DNA of 64,000 nucleotides from Streptomyces albofaciens JCM 4342 (GTDB lineage: Bacteria; Actinomycetota; Actinomycetes; Streptomycetales; Streptomycetaceae): NCBI RefSeq assembly GCF_008634025.1, contig NZ_PDCM01000002.1, forward strand, positions 3,621,001 to 3,685,000, in the 5' to 3' direction. This document shows positions 14,950 through 23,666 of the stretch, one piece after another. Under the pieces are notes generated by a model. The model made no database searches, was not told the DNA's origin, and worked only from the letters and a program-made list of their open reading frames with translations. Within the stretch, counting starts at the first letter, position 1; every line of letters starts with the position of its first letter. The translations under genes and the position numbers were made by a program.

Positions 14950-16227
14950 CTATGCGCGCCCGGGGCCCTGGGGGCGCTCCGGGCTCCGACCGTGCCCGGC
15001 ACCGCGGCCGGGCTCCGCACCGTGGCCCGGCTCGGCACCATGGCCCGGCTCCGCGCCATGGCCCGGATCGGGCTTGTGGCCGCGCTCGGTGCCGCCGGCG
15101 GGCTGGGTGCCGATGACGCCGCTCAGCCAGCGGAAGACCTCCGGTATCTGGTTCTTCCATACGGCCGTGCCGTGGCCGCCGGCGCCCGGCGGGATCAGCT
15201 TGACCTTGACCGTCGTCGGGTTCTTGGCGAGCTGCTTGAGGGCGAGTCCGGCCTCGTAACCGTCACCGGCGGCCCCGGAGATGTAGAGGGCGCTGAGCGG
15301 CGGCTTGCCCGCCTGGTTGGCGGTCTTGAGGATGGTGAGCGGGTTGCTCTCGACGCGCAGCTTGGGGTCCTGGCCCGCGAGGGAGGCGGGCTCCATCTTC
15401 GGGTCGTTGAAGCCGGAGAGACTGATGGCGGCGCGGTAGCGGTCGGGGTGGGCGAGCGCCAGCTTGGCGGCGCAGTGCGCGCCGGCCGAGTAGCCCGCCA
15501 CCGCCCAGGAGGCGGGCGCCTCCTCGGCCCGGAAGTTGTCGATCACCATCTGGCGTACGTCGACGCTCAGCCAGCTGTCCGCGTTGACCTTGCCCGGGAT
15601 GTTGACGCAGCCGGTGTCCACCTTGCCCAGCAGGGTGGTGCGCGGTGAGACCAGGATGAAGGGCTTGACCTTGCCCTGCTCCATCAGCGGCTTGAGCTGC
15701 TCGGCGACCTTGAGCGTGCCCAGCCACGACTTGGCCGAGCCGGGGAACCCGGGCAGCAGCTCCACGACGGGGAACTTCTTGTCCTGGTAGGCGGGATCGT
15801 CGTACTGCGGCGGCAGCCATACGTACACCTCGCCGCTCACGCCCGAGATCCGCCCCTTGAACTCGCCCTCCTGGACGCCCGGTCCGACGACCGAGTCCTT
15901 GGGCGGGCCGAACTGCACCAGTTGCTTGGGCCCGTTCTTCGCCTTGAGTCCGCCCATGCCGTCCGGACCGAGGTCCTTGGCGGCCTCGACGTGGTCGGAC
16001 GTGCCCAGCAGGTCGTCCCAGTTGTCGTAGAGGCTGTTGGCGTTGTTGACCATCACGAACACCAGCGTGATCGCGGTGACCTGTGCGAACAGCAGCATGC
16101 CCAGGCGCGCCACCGCCCGTACCACCTTCGGGCCACGGACGCGGCTCCACAGCGCGAACGGCAGCACGACCGCGATGACCAGCAGCGCAATCGCGGTCAG
16201 GAAGAAGGGCGTGCCCGTCAGACTCAT
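14950..16227 (-). CDS. Membrane-anchored esterase D/mycolyltransferase-like protein
   Basis: A 425-residue protein. Two hydrophobic segments at the N-terminus (FFLTAIALLVIAVVLPFALW and MLLFAQVTAITLVFVM) place the rest outside the membrane. The hydrolase domain follows: VYVWLPPQYDDPAYQ, ELLPGFPGS (oxyanion loop), AGYSAGAHCA with the nucleophile Ser, an acid residue probably in GAAGDGYEAG, and GAGGHGTAVWKNQ with the catalytic His. This matches the putative esterase family that includes antigen 85-like proteins. The last 35 residues repeat GHGAEP three times (18-base units), likely an unstructured tail. ATG 16227 was chosen because it opens directly into the first membrane segment. Its natural substrate cannot be read from sequence. 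Confidence 0.88.
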   Translation of the reverse strand: MSLTGTPFFLTAIALLVIAVVLPFALWSRVRGPKVVRAVARLGMLLFAQVTAITLVFVMVNNANSLYDNWDDLLGTSDHVEAAKDLGPDGMGGLKAKNGPKQLVQFGPPKDSVVGPGVQEGEFKGRISGVSGEVYVWLPPQYDDPAYQDKKFPVVELLPGFPGSAKSWLGTLKVAEQLKPLMEQGKVKPFILVSPRTTLLGKVDTGCVNIPGKVNADSWLSVDVRQMVIDNFRAEEAPASWAVAGYSAGAHCAAKLALAHPDRYRAAISLSGFNDPKMEPASLAGQDPKLRVESNPLTILKTANQAGKPPLSALYISGAAGDGYEAGLALKQLAKNPTTVKVKLIPPGAGGHGTAVWKNQIPEVFRWLSGVIGTQPAGGTERGHKPDPGHGAEPGHGAEPGHGAEPGRGAGHGRSPERPQGPGRA

Positions 16228-16625
16228 CGGGGATCTACTCGCTTCCAGGGCGTGGTGCAGCGGTGGGCATGGTTCTGGCCCTGCCGACGGCAGCGAGCCT
16301 CTCCGCAAGATTAGATGGTCATCCGACACGCCGTGGTTGCGCCCTCTGAGGCCTTCTTTGCGAAGGTCCTCCGGAAAGAAGGGGGCTTGTGGTACGGGTC
16401 ACAAGGCCGCGGTGACCGGCCCGGTGCGCCCCCGAGTGGCGGCCCAACTCGCCGGGTAAACCTGACATCCGTCATGCGAACCTGTGAGCGATGCCGTACC
16501 GCAGGTTGATGTCCGGGAGCGGCGTGGCCAGCAGAATCGCCGGTGAGCGAGAGAGATCGCAGGCCACCGACCGACCGCCGCCGGCTCCGCGGGAGCCCCC
16601 GGCCACGCACCGACGGAGACATGCC
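16228..16625. other. Divergent intergenic region, esterase / serine hydrolase
   Basis: About 400 bases with no supported gene. It should hold the promoters of both flanking genes. An in-frame extension of the downstream gene to 16491 exists but adds 45 charged residues before a clear signal peptide, so it is left as non-coding. Confidence 0.4.
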
Positions 16626-17978
16626 ATGCCCCTGTCCCCACCGAGCCGCCGCCGCGTGCGGCTCGCCGCCACCGCCACGGCCGTCTTACTGGCCCTGCTC
16701 GCCCCGGCCCTCCCGGCCTCGGCCGCCGAGACGCCCGCCCCGCCCGCTCCCGTCGCTACGACCGCCGCAGACCGGCCGGCGCGGTCCGGCCTCGACCGCG
16801 AAGCCCTCGCGCGCTCCCTTCAGGATCTGCACAAGGAAGGCATGTACGGCGCCTACTCGGCCGTACGGAACGGCGACGCGGCCTGGCGGGGCGCCTCCGG
16901 TGTCGCCGACATCAAGACCGGCCGCCCGATGAGACCGGACTTCGAACACCGCATAGGCAGCATCACCAAGACCTTCACCGCCGTCGCCGTGCTCCGGGAA
17001 GTCGGCAGGGGCACCATCGAGCTGGACGCGCCGATCGGCCGCTACCTGCCGGGTCTCGTCCCCGGCGAGCGTGGCCGGGCGATCACGGTACGGATGCTGC
17101 TGAATCACACCAGCGGCATCGCCGACTACGGCTACGCCCTCTGGAGCAAGCCGGAGGACCTGGAGACCGGCCGCTTCCGCCACCACGACCCGCGGAAGCT
17201 GGCTCAGTTGGCCCTGGCGGCGGAGCCGACGGGCAAGCCCGGCGAGGCGCACCACTACGCCAACGCCAACTACGTGATAGCCGGATTGCTGCTGCGCAAG
17301 GTCACCGGGGAGACCCCCGAGACGTACATCACCGACCACGTCATACGGAAGGCCGGGCTGCGGCACACGTACTTCCCGCGCTCGCCCTACCTGACCGGGC
17401 CGCACGCCAAGATGTACGAGCGCCTGCACGGGATGTTCGACCCGCCGCACGAGTTCAGCGTCTACGACATGTCCTGGGCCGGTACGGCCGGCTCGCTGGT
17501 GTCGACCATGGACGACCTCAACACGTTCTTCCGCGCCCTGCTGACCGGCCGCCTGATCGGCAAGGCCGAACTGCGCGAGATGCAGACCACGGTCCCCGCC
17601 GGGAACGACCCGACCCTGCGGTACGGCCTGGGCCTGCTCTCGTGGGACCTGCCGTGCGGGCGGGTCTGGGGCCACAACGGTCTCGTCCCCGGCTCGGGGA
17701 CCTGGTCCCTCTCCAGCCCGGACGGCAGCCGCCAGGTTTCACTCGGCACGAACCTGACGCGTTACTACGGCCTGAACCCGGACGGCACCGAGAAGTCGGG
17801 CCCCATCGACACCGCCATGGGCATACATCTGGTCCGGGCCCTGTGCAGTCGCTCCGCCGAGGGGGCAGGGTCACAGCCCCCGTCCACGGCTCCGCAGTCC
17901 TTGCCACAGTCCGTATCGCAGTCCGTATCGCAGTCCATACGGGTGCCGGCCTCGCCCCAGGCACCGGCCCGAGGCTGA
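16626..17978 (+). CDS. Secreted beta-lactamase-type serine hydrolase (D-Ala-D-Ala carboxypeptidase-like)
   Basis: A 450-residue exported protein. Residues 1-36 are a signal peptide (RRRVRLAATATAVLLALLAP then ASAAE). The penicillin-recognition motifs are all present: SITK (Ser nucleophile and Lys), Y-A-N in HHYANANY, and HNG in WGHNGLVPG in place of KTG. This is the class C/DD-peptidase layout, close to Streptomyces R61-type carboxypeptidases, so it probably trims peptidoglycan stem peptides; an esterase role is possible. The C-terminus has a QSVS repeat from 12-base units (about 17908-17943). ATG 16626 is backed by a CGGAG site and the fit to the signal peptide. Confidence 0.9.
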   Translation: MPLSPPSRRRVRLAATATAVLLALLAPALPASAAETPAPPAPVATTAADRPARSGLDREALARSLQDLHKEGMYGAYSAVRNGDAAWRGASGVADIKTGRPMRPDFEHRIGSITKTFTAVAVLREVGRGTIELDAPIGRYLPGLVPGERGRAITVRMLLNHTSGIADYGYALWSKPEDLETGRFRHHDPRKLAQLALAAEPTGKPGEAHHYANANYVIAGLLLRKVTGETPETYITDHVIRKAGLRHTYFPRSPYLTGPHAKMYERLHGMFDPPHEFSVYDMSWAGTAGSLVSTMDDLNTFFRALLTGRLIGKAELREMQTTVPAGNDPTLRYGLGLLSWDLPCGRVWGHNGLVPGSGTWSLSSPDGSRQVSLGTNLTRYYGLNPDGTEKSGPIDTAMGIHLVRALCSRSAEGAGSQPPSTAPQSLPQSVSQSVSQSIRVPASPQAPARG

Positions 17979-18046
17979 TCACCGCGGTTGCGCCGCGCTG
18001 CGGCTTCCGCTCGCCGTAGCGCTCACCGGGACCGGGCGCGGCGACA

Positions 18047-18859
18047 ATGAGGATCATGCATGATGCCATTGAGGGCGACGGGCTGACCGTGGGTCAGGTG
18101 CAGGCGCGGCTCGGTGTGACGGTCCGCGCGCTGCACCACTGGGACGAGATCGGCCTCGCGCGGCCGTCGCTGCGCACGGCCGGCGGCTACCGGCTCTACA
18201 CCGCCGCCGACCTGGAACGCCTGCACCGCATCGTCGTCTACCGCGAGCTGGGCCTCGGCCTGGACCGGATCCGGGCCGTCCTGGACGACTCGACCACGGA
18301 CGTGGCCGACGCGTTGCGCGCGCAGCGCAAGCAGGTTGCCGAACGGATCGAGCGCCTCCAGCAGCTCGGCGCCGGGCTGGACCGCATGATCGACGCCCAC
18401 GAGCGCGGCGTACTGCTGACCACCGAGCAGCAGGCCGCGATCTTCGGCCCCCGGTGGGACCCGGACTCGCCCGCCCGAGCCCGTCAGCACTACGGGGACA
18501 CGACGCAATGGCGGCAGTTCGCCGAACGCTCGGCCTCACGCGGGCCGGAGGAATGGCAGGCCGTCGCCGACGCCGTGGCCGGACTCGACCGCGCCCTCGC
18601 GGACGCGATGGACGCCGGAGTCGCGCCCGGCAGCCCGGAAGCGGAGCGACTCGTCGAGCGGCACCGCGAGGTCTTCGCCTCGTACTTCCCTCTCACCCGG
18701 CAGATGCAGGTCTGCCTCGGCCGCATGTACGAGGCCGACCCGGGATTCGCCGCCCACTACGACGCCATCCGCCCCGGCCTGGCCACCTGGCTCCGCCACA
18801 TCATCGACGCCAGCGCACGCGCCCACGGCATCGACCCCGACACCGCGGCCTGGGAGTAG
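18047..18859 (+). CDS. MerR family regulator with TipAS-like domain
   Basis: A 270-residue regulator. The N-terminal winged helix is typical MerR: LTVGQVQARLGVTVRALHHW, then GYRLYTAADLERL, then a dimerisation helix over residues ~75-125. The C-terminal ~140 residues resemble TipAS, the antibiotic-recognition domain that binds thiopeptides (SPEAERLVERHREVFASYFP, MYEADPGFAAHYD). It would activate a drug-response promoter on ligand binding; the targets are not evident. The frame has ATG at 18047 and at 18056; neither has a convincing ribosome-binding site, and the longer form is given. It is followed by a convergent gene 70 bases away. Confidence 0.9.
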   Translation: MRIMHDAIEGDGLTVGQVQARLGVTVRALHHWDEIGLARPSLRTAGGYRLYTAADLERLHRIVVYRELGLGLDRIRAVLDDSTTDVADALRAQRKQVAERIERLQQLGAGLDRMIDAHERGVLLTTEQQAAIFGPRWDPDSPARARQHYGDTTQWRQFAERSASRGPEEWQAVADAVAGLDRALADAMDAGVAPGSPEAERLVERHREVFASYFPLTRQMQVCLGRMYEADPGFAAHYDAIRPGLATWLRHIIDASARAHGIDPDTAAWE

Positions 18860-18928
18860 GGCGCGGGCTGGGTGGGACCAGGGGGCAAAGGGCAAGGGTT
18901 GAGGAAGGGTCCTCTTCTTGCTGGCGGT

Positions 18929-20062
18929 TCAGTTGGGGTTTGGGTGGTGGTTGCTGCCGTTGCCTACGCGTTGTGTGCTGGACTCCGCCGAGCCCGGGCG
19001 GGAGCGGGAACCGGAGCGGCAGAGGTGGGCGAAGTGAGCGGTTCGCTGGGCGCGTAGGTGGTCGGCGGCCGGATCCGGGGGCGGGATGTCGCCTCGGCAG
19101 GGGCGACACAGACCGCCGGGGAGGGCTTCGGGGCGGCCCGGTACGCCGCATTCCGTGCACTCCATGATGCGGGTGGGGGCGCGTGGCGAGGTGGCCTCGG
19201 GTGGTGGGGCGGGCGGGAGTTTGGCCGTCAGGCGGGTGCGGGCGATGGCGCCCGGGGAGTGGACCTCGGGCGGCAAACCGGCGGTCAGGGCCGTGATCAG
19301 GTGGGTGGCCGACACGCCGTGGGCCAGCCATTGCGCCGCCAGGTCTTCCAGGGCGGCGCATTCGGCGGCGGAGAGCATCATGCGGGGGTCGGCGGTGCCG
19401 AGCGCGGCGAGGGCCGCGTAGGCGGCCGAGCGGGGTGGTGGGGCCGGGTGGGGGTTGGAGGCGGCCTCGGCACGCAGTGGCGCGGCGGATCGAGGCGGGG
19501 GTTCGGGGGCTGCGGATTCGGGGGCTGCGGGCTCGGGCGCTTCCGGTTCGGGCGCTTCCGGTTCGCGGACTGCGCGTTCGCTGATTGCGGGTTCCGGGGT
19601 CGGGGTCAACGGTTCGGAGGTTGGCGGTCGCTCGTCCGGAGGGAGTTGTGGGGGTGCGTTGCCGGTCAGGAAGTGGCGCCACCAGGTGTCGTCGCGGGCG
19701 GTACGGGTGAAGTACGTGCGGTAGACCCACTGGGAGCGGCCGTCGCCGACGGTTTCCTGGACCCGGCGCAGGTGACCAGCGGCGGAGAGGCGGGTGAGGG
19801 CCGAGCGTACGGCTTGCTGGCCGTAGCGGGGCTGGGCGGCCGCGAGGGTTTTGACGTCCATGGCGGCGCCGTCCGGAAGCCGGTCGACGAACGCGGCGAT
19901 GAACGCTTCGCGTTCGGGGAGGTGCGAGAAGTCCCCTGGTCGGCGGCGCGCTTGGTCCGGGGCGGAGCGTTTGCCGTAGCCGGGGGCCGCGAGGCGGGGC
20001 CCGGGGACGGCGGGCGAGGCGGTGGGCGCGCAGGGCGCCGTAGTAGGTTTGGCGTCAGCCAT
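18929..20062 (-). CDS. Winged-helix (MarR-like) protein with zinc-ribbon tail
   Basis: A 377-residue protein that I do not recognise by name. Residues ~45-125 look like a winged helix: REAFIAAFVDRLPDGAAMDVKTLA, then QQAVRSALTRLSAAGHLRRV as recognition helix and wing. A Glu/Ala/Pro linker with APEPE repeats spans ~150-190. A helical segment with LAAQWLAHGVSATHLITALTAG follows, and near the C-terminus CTECG and CRPCRGD form a CxxC-CxxC zinc ribbon. Proteins of this build occur across Streptomyces as uncharacterised helix-turn-helix proteins; some accompany genetic elements, but nothing mobile is visible here. It starts at ATG 20062. Confidence 0.85.
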   Translation of the reverse strand: MADAKPTTAPCAPTASPAVPGPRLAAPGYGKRSAPDQARRRPGDFSHLPEREAFIAAFVDRLPDGAAMDVKTLAAAQPRYGQQAVRSALTRLSAAGHLRRVQETVGDGRSQWVYRTYFTRTARDDTWWRHFLTGNAPPQLPPDERPPTSEPLTPTPEPAISERAVREPEAPEPEAPEPAAPESAAPEPPPRSAAPLRAEAASNPHPAPPPRSAAYAALAALGTADPRMMLSAAECAALEDLAAQWLAHGVSATHLITALTAGLPPEVHSPGAIARTRLTAKLPPAPPPEATSPRAPTRIMECTECGVPGRPEALPGGLCRPCRGDIPPPDPAADHLRAQRTAHFAHLCRSGSRSRPGSAESSTQRVGNGSNHHPNPN

Positions 20063-20383
20063 TGAGATCGACCTTACCGATCTTGAAGGTTAGGCCCCGG
20101 TTCGGTGTTGGTAGCACCGGCCGGGGTCGTTTGTCGTGCGTGCGCTGCTTGCTGCGGCGAACGCTAGGGGGTGGCGACGGGCTGTGGCAAGCCGGTCGCG
20201 GAAAGTCATGTGCGCTGGTACGCGCGGGGGTTGGGAGGGCGGGTGGGTTGTGCCAACCCACCCGTTCCTTGGACAAGGGGCTCGGGGCTCGCCGCCCGGG
20301 GCCCGGCGCTCAAGCCCCGGGGGGAGGTACGCCACCCAGGCGCGGGCGGGGATGGTGAACCGCGCTCGTACCCGCCAGGCCGC
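20063..20383. other. Intergenic region without a gene
   Basis: About 320 bases between two leftward genes. It contains the promoter of the winged-helix gene and the terminator of the DUF5753 gene. I specifically looked for the small DUF397 partner that usually accompanies a DUF5753 regulator and found none. Confidence 0.4.
20240..20264. terminator. Terminator after the DUF5753 regulator gene
   Basis: An 11-bp perfect stem, cgggtgggttg (20240-20250) against its complement at 20254-20264, with a 3-base loop. It lies about 120 bases past the stop of the leftward DUF5753 gene. Confidence 0.55.
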
Positions 20384-21199
20384 CTACAACTCCCCCGCCA
20401 CCTGGCGGATGTACTCGTCGCTGTCCTCCACCCCCAACGCCTGCATGCGGATCATGCCGAAGGCCCGGCTATGACGGCTCACATCGCTCGCATCGGATTG
20501 CAATGTGCTGACCCCCTGACCGGGCAAGTACGCGTACGTCTCGTGTTCTTCGGTTTCGACGAGGATGATGGGGCCGCCGAATGCGACATAGGGGGCCCGA
20601 GCGGCCGGGAGAACCTGAACGCAGACGTTACGCATGCGCTGAACTTCCAGCAGGCGCTCAAGTTGGCGCCTCATGATTCCGGCGCCACCCACCATCGTGC
20701 GCAACGCGGCTTCGTAGATGATGAAGTTGAACGCCGTTTCCGACTTACCGTTCAACAGCGCCTGCCGCCGGAGGCGTTTGGTGATGCGCTCTTCCACTGT
20801 TTCGTCGTCCAACGGCGGAAGGCCGTGGTTCATCAGCTCGTGCACATACTCCTCGGTCTGCAGCAGGCCCGGCATATAGAGGGTCTCGTACCAGTACAGC
20901 CCGATCGCGGTTTCTTCTAGCTCCATGAACTCGCCGATGGGCCGTTCGGACTTCTCGGGCTTCAGGTATTGGTCCGCCGCCTCCAGCAGCCCATGCGCAC
21001 GGCACACCTGGTCGGCAATCCGGAGCATCCGCAACGTCGGCCTCCGGCGCCCCTGCTCCATGGACTTGACGTACTCCGCGTCGTAGTCCGCTTCCTTCGC
21101 GATCTCTTCGCGGGAGATCCCCGCGTACGTACGCCACAGCTTGAGTTGGTCACCGCAGTAGCGCCACGTCATAGGTAGCCGGGTTGGCTCTTTCGACAC
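20384..21199 (-). CDS. XRE regulator with DUF5753 domain
   Basis: A 271-residue protein from GTG 21199. Residues ~15-70 are the helix-turn-helix (LKLWRTYAGISREEIAKEAD, DAEYVKSMEQGRRRPT) and the remainder is the DUF5753 domain (YWYETLYMPGLLQTEEYVHEL, then QLERLLEVQRMRNVCVQVLP and ending in YIRQVAGEL). Streptomyces carry dozens of these with a DUF397 partner and often an HATPase, in systems related to BldB/AbaA and WhiJ regulation of development and antibiotics. Here the HATPase gene is divergent and the DUF397 gene is missing. A start at ATG 21172 is an alternative. Confidence 0.92.
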   Translation of the reverse strand: MSKEPTRLPMTWRYCGDQLKLWRTYAGISREEIAKEADYDAEYVKSMEQGRRRPTLRMLRIADQVCRAHGLLEAADQYLKPEKSERPIGEFMELEETAIGLYWYETLYMPGLLQTEEYVHELMNHGLPPLDDETVEERITKRLRRQALLNGKSETAFNFIIYEAALRTMVGGAGIMRRQLERLLEVQRMRNVCVQVLPAARAPYVAFGGPIILVETEEHETYAYLPGQGVSTLQSDASDVSRHSRAFGMIRMQALGVEDSDEYIRQVAGEL

Positions 21200-21291
21200 C
21201 GCGCCCCCATTTCGCCGGCACGACCGGTACACCCTGATGCGTACCCTCGTCGCGGCTGCCGACCGTACGCCCGCGTCGACATGCTCGGATT

Positions 21292-21756
21292 GTGAACGAC
21301 GGAAATTCCCCTCTTACGAACGAATGGTGGCTGCCGCGCCATCCTCGGAGCGCGCGGCGGGCCCGTGCGTACCTGCGTGTCCTGGCGGACGTATGGCGAT
21401 TGCAGGACGAGGTGACGGAGACGGCCGTGCTGATTCTCAGTGAGCTGACGGCCAACGCCTGTGTGCACGCGCGGGTTCCGCGTGGGCGGCATGTGCGGAC
21501 GCGGTGCCTGCTGTTCGCGGGGCGGCTGCGGATCGAGGTGGCCGATGCGAGCGAGCTGATGCCCGAGCCCCGGGCGGCGGGGCCGGACGACGAGGGCGGG
21601 CGCGGGCTGGCGTTGGTGGCGGCGCTGGCCGACGACTGGGGTACGTACCCGCGCCCGTACGGGATCGGGAAGGTGGTGTGGTTCGAGTTGGCGCTGGAGT
21701 CGGTGTCCAGCCGTCACCGCATCGGGACGCGTTTTCTTGAACGATCGGTCACGTAA
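21292..21756 (+). CDS. HATPase-domain regulator (anti-sigma-factor kinase type)
   Basis: A 154-residue single-domain GHKL ATPase of the RsbW/SpoIIAB-like kind. ILSELTANACVHAR is the N box with the conserved Asn, VADASELMPEP is the G1 region, and GGRGLALVAALADDWG is the G2 box. These act as serine kinases of anti-sigma antagonists or as partners of DUF5753 regulators. It starts at GTG 21292 and runs divergently from the DUF5753 gene, with 92 bases between the starts. The last codons overlap a TetR operator-like site (21739-21749), so transcription of the following tetR gene begins inside this gene's end. Confidence 0.87.
   Translation: MNDGNSPLTNEWWLPRHPRSARRARAYLRVLADVWRLQDEVTETAVLILSELTANACVHARVPRGRHVRTRCLLFAGRLRIEVADASELMPEPRAAGPDDEGGRGLALVAALADDWGTYPRPYGIGKVVWFELALESVSSRHRIGTRFLERSVT
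21739..21749. promoter_or_regulatory. Putative TetR operator, site 1
   Basis: The 11-mer gaacgatcggt, centred on the palindrome cgatcg, lies 24 bases before the tetR start. An identical copy precedes the adjacent MFS gene. Confidence 0.65.
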
Positions 21757-21772
21757 CCCGTAGGGTGCCCGC

Positions 21773-22351
21773 ATGGGCAGAACCAAGGAGTTCGACCCGG
21801 GCGCGACACTTCAGGCTGCCCTGGAGCTGTTCTGGCGCAAGGGGTACGAAGCCACGTCGATGCAGGACCTGGTCGATCACCTCGGCATCAACCGGGGCAG
21901 CATCTACGCGACGTACGGCAGCAAGCACGAGTTGTACCTGCGGGCGCTCGACCGGTACTGCGAGAACGAAGGGGTGGCGGCGCTGGAGCGGCTGAACCAG
22001 CCGGGGCCGGCGCTGCCCGCCGTACGGGAGTTCCTGCGCGCGTTCGCCGCCGAGGCGCTGGCGGACGCCGACCGCAAGGGGTGCCTGGTCACGAACACCG
22101 CCGTGGAGCTGCTGCCGGAGGACGCGAAGGCGCAGCGGCGGGTGGAGACGGCCTTCCACGAGGTGGAGTCGGCGGTCACGGGCGCCCTGATCAGGGCGAA
22201 GGCGCAGGGGGAGGTGGCGGAAGGGGCCGATGTGCGGGCGCAGGCCCGGTTCCTGGTCACCTTCATCCAAGGGCTGCGCGTCATGGGCAAGACGGGCGAC
22301 GAGCGGCGGATCCATGACGCCGTGGAGCAGGCGATGACCGTTCTGCGCTGA
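21773..22351 (+). CDS. TetR family repressor
   Basis: A 192-residue TetR protein. The DNA-binding domain is at residues 1-60: LQAALELFWRKGYEATSMQDL, then the recognition helix in INRGSIYATYGSK. The C-terminal ligand domain includes RKGCLVTNTAVELLP and FLVTFIQGLRVMGK, the pattern of the AcrR/TetR_C-like repressors that control drug efflux. It sits 85 bases ahead of an MFS efflux gene in the same direction, separated by a terminator, and both genes are preceded by the same 11-base operator, so autoregulation plus control of the pump is likely. Confidence 0.93.
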   Translation: MGRTKEFDPGATLQAALELFWRKGYEATSMQDLVDHLGINRGSIYATYGSKHELYLRALDRYCENEGVAALERLNQPGPALPAVREFLRAFAAEALADADRKGCLVTNTAVELLPEDAKAQRRVETAFHEVESAVTGALIRAKAQGEVAEGADVRAQARFLVTFIQGLRVMGKTGDERRIHDAVEQAMTVLR

Positions 22352-22369
22352 CGCGCCCATCACGTTTCA

Positions 22370-22394
22370 CCCCCGCTGCGGCGGGGGTTTCTTT
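22370..22394 (+). terminator. Rho-independent terminator after tetR
   Basis: Stem cccccgc (22370-22376) and gcggggg (22381-22387) with loop tgcg, followed by tttcttt. One of the few terminators in the window with a real T tract. It separates tetR from the MFS gene's own promoter. Confidence 0.85.
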
Positions 22395-22407
22395 CGGGCA
22401 ATTACTG

Positions 22408-22418
22408 GAACGATCGGT
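22408..22418. promoter_or_regulatory. Putative TetR operator, site 2
   Basis: Second copy of gaacgatcggt, 19 bases upstream of the MFS start codon, where bound repressor would block the promoter. Confidence 0.65.
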
Positions 22419-22436
22419 TAGGAAAAGAGGGGGATC

Positions 22437-23666
22437 ATGCGCGTGCCACGCGCCGTGTACATCCTGGCCCTGGGCATCTTCGCCATGGTGACCAGCGAGT
22501 TCGCCGTCGCCGGACTGATGCCGCAGATGGCGGACGGGCTGGGCGCCACCGTGCCGGAGATCGGGTATCTGATCACCGCCTTCGCGGTGGCCATGGCCGT
22601 CGGCGGGCCTTTCCTGACGGTGGGGGTGATGCGGCTGCCGCAGAAGCGGGCGTTGGGGGTGTTGTTCGGGGTCTTCCTGGTGGGGAACGTGGTGGCGGCC
22701 GTCGCGCCGGACTACGGGACGATGGTGGTGGCGCGCGTCGTCACCGGCGTCGCCTCCCAGGCCTTCTTCGGCGTCGCGCTCTCCGTATGCGCCCAGCTGA
22801 CCCGGCCGGAAGCGCGCGGCCGGGCGGTCGCGGTGGCCATGAACGGGCTGATGCTCGGCACGCTGCTCGGCCTGCCGCTGTCCACGCTGGTCGGTGAACA
22901 CCTGGGCTGGCGGGCGGCGTTCTGGGCCGTGGCCGTGCTGACGGTGGGCGCGGCGGTGTGCACGGCCGTCGGCGTACCGCGGCTGGAGCGGGCGGACGCG
23001 GGCGGCGGCGTACGGGAGGAGCTGGGCGTTTTCCGTAAGCCGCGGCTGTGGCTGGCGCTGTCCACCAGCACGCTGATCATCGGGGCGACCTTCGCCGTCT
23101 TCAGCTACTTCAACCCGATCCTGACCGAGGTCACCGGGATCGGTACCGGGACCGTCCCCCTGCTGCTCATGGCGTACGGGGCCGCGACCGTCGTCGGGAA
23201 CACCGTGGTCGGCCGGCTCGCCGACCGGCACACGATCGCCGTCCTGTGCTGCGGACTGGTGCTGAACCTGGGGTTCCTCGTCGGCTTCGCGCTGTTCGCG
23301 CAGCTGCCCGTGCCCGCTGTGGTGTTCATGATGGGGATCGGGCTGGCCGGGGTGACGATGAACCCGGCGATGGTCACCCGCGTCCAGCGGGCCGGGAACG
23401 CGCGGGCGCTGGTGAACACCGTGCACTCGTCGTTCATCACGCTCGGCGTGATCGTGGGGTCGCTGGTGGGCGGCCTGGCCATCGGCGCGTACGGGCTGCG
23501 GGCGACGATCTGGCTGGGGGCCGGACTGGCGGCGCTGGGGCTCGTGTCGCTGGTGCCGGAGCTCGGGGGGCAGGCGGGGCGCCGCCGTACGCGTCAGATC
23601 GTCGCGCGTGGGACTCTGGACCCCGCCCCCGCCACCCCCTGCGTCACACCAACCGCCGGGCCGTAG
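22437..23666 (+). CDS. MFS drug-efflux transporter
   Basis: A 409-residue major facilitator with 12 predicted membrane segments, starting at ATG 22437 behind a GAGGGGG site. The opening ALGIFAMVTSEFAVAGLMPQMADGL and the motif near GPFLTVGVMRLPQKRALGV are characteristic of the DHA1 sugar-efflux/chloramphenicol-resistance branch (AraJ/CmlR-like). It would export a small hydrophobic compound in exchange for protons; the substrate is unknown. Control by the upstream TetR repressor is suggested by the shared operator. The 3' end overlaps the end of the convergent response-regulator gene by about 20 bases. Confidence 0.93.
   Translation: MRVPRAVYILALGIFAMVTSEFAVAGLMPQMADGLGATVPEIGYLITAFAVAMAVGGPFLTVGVMRLPQKRALGVLFGVFLVGNVVAAVAPDYGTMVVARVVTGVASQAFFGVALSVCAQLTRPEARGRAVAVAMNGLMLGTLLGLPLSTLVGEHLGWRAAFWAVAVLTVGAAVCTAVGVPRLERADAGGGVREELGVFRKPRLWLALSTSTLIIGATFAVFSYFNPILTEVTGIGTGTVPLLLMAYGAATVVGNTVVGRLADRHTIAVLCCGLVLNLGFLVGFALFAQLPVPAVVFMMGIGLAGVTMNPAMVTRVQRAGNARALVNTVHSSFITLGVIVGSLVGGLAIGAYGLRATIWLGAGLAALGLVSLVPELGGQAGRRRTRQIVARGTLDPAPATPCVTPTAGP

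Noticed and set aside
20055..20276. Candidate DUF397 partner gene
   Set aside because: The translation lacks the W-K-S-S and V-x-V-R-D-S patterns of DUF397 and is Pro/Arg/Thr rich.
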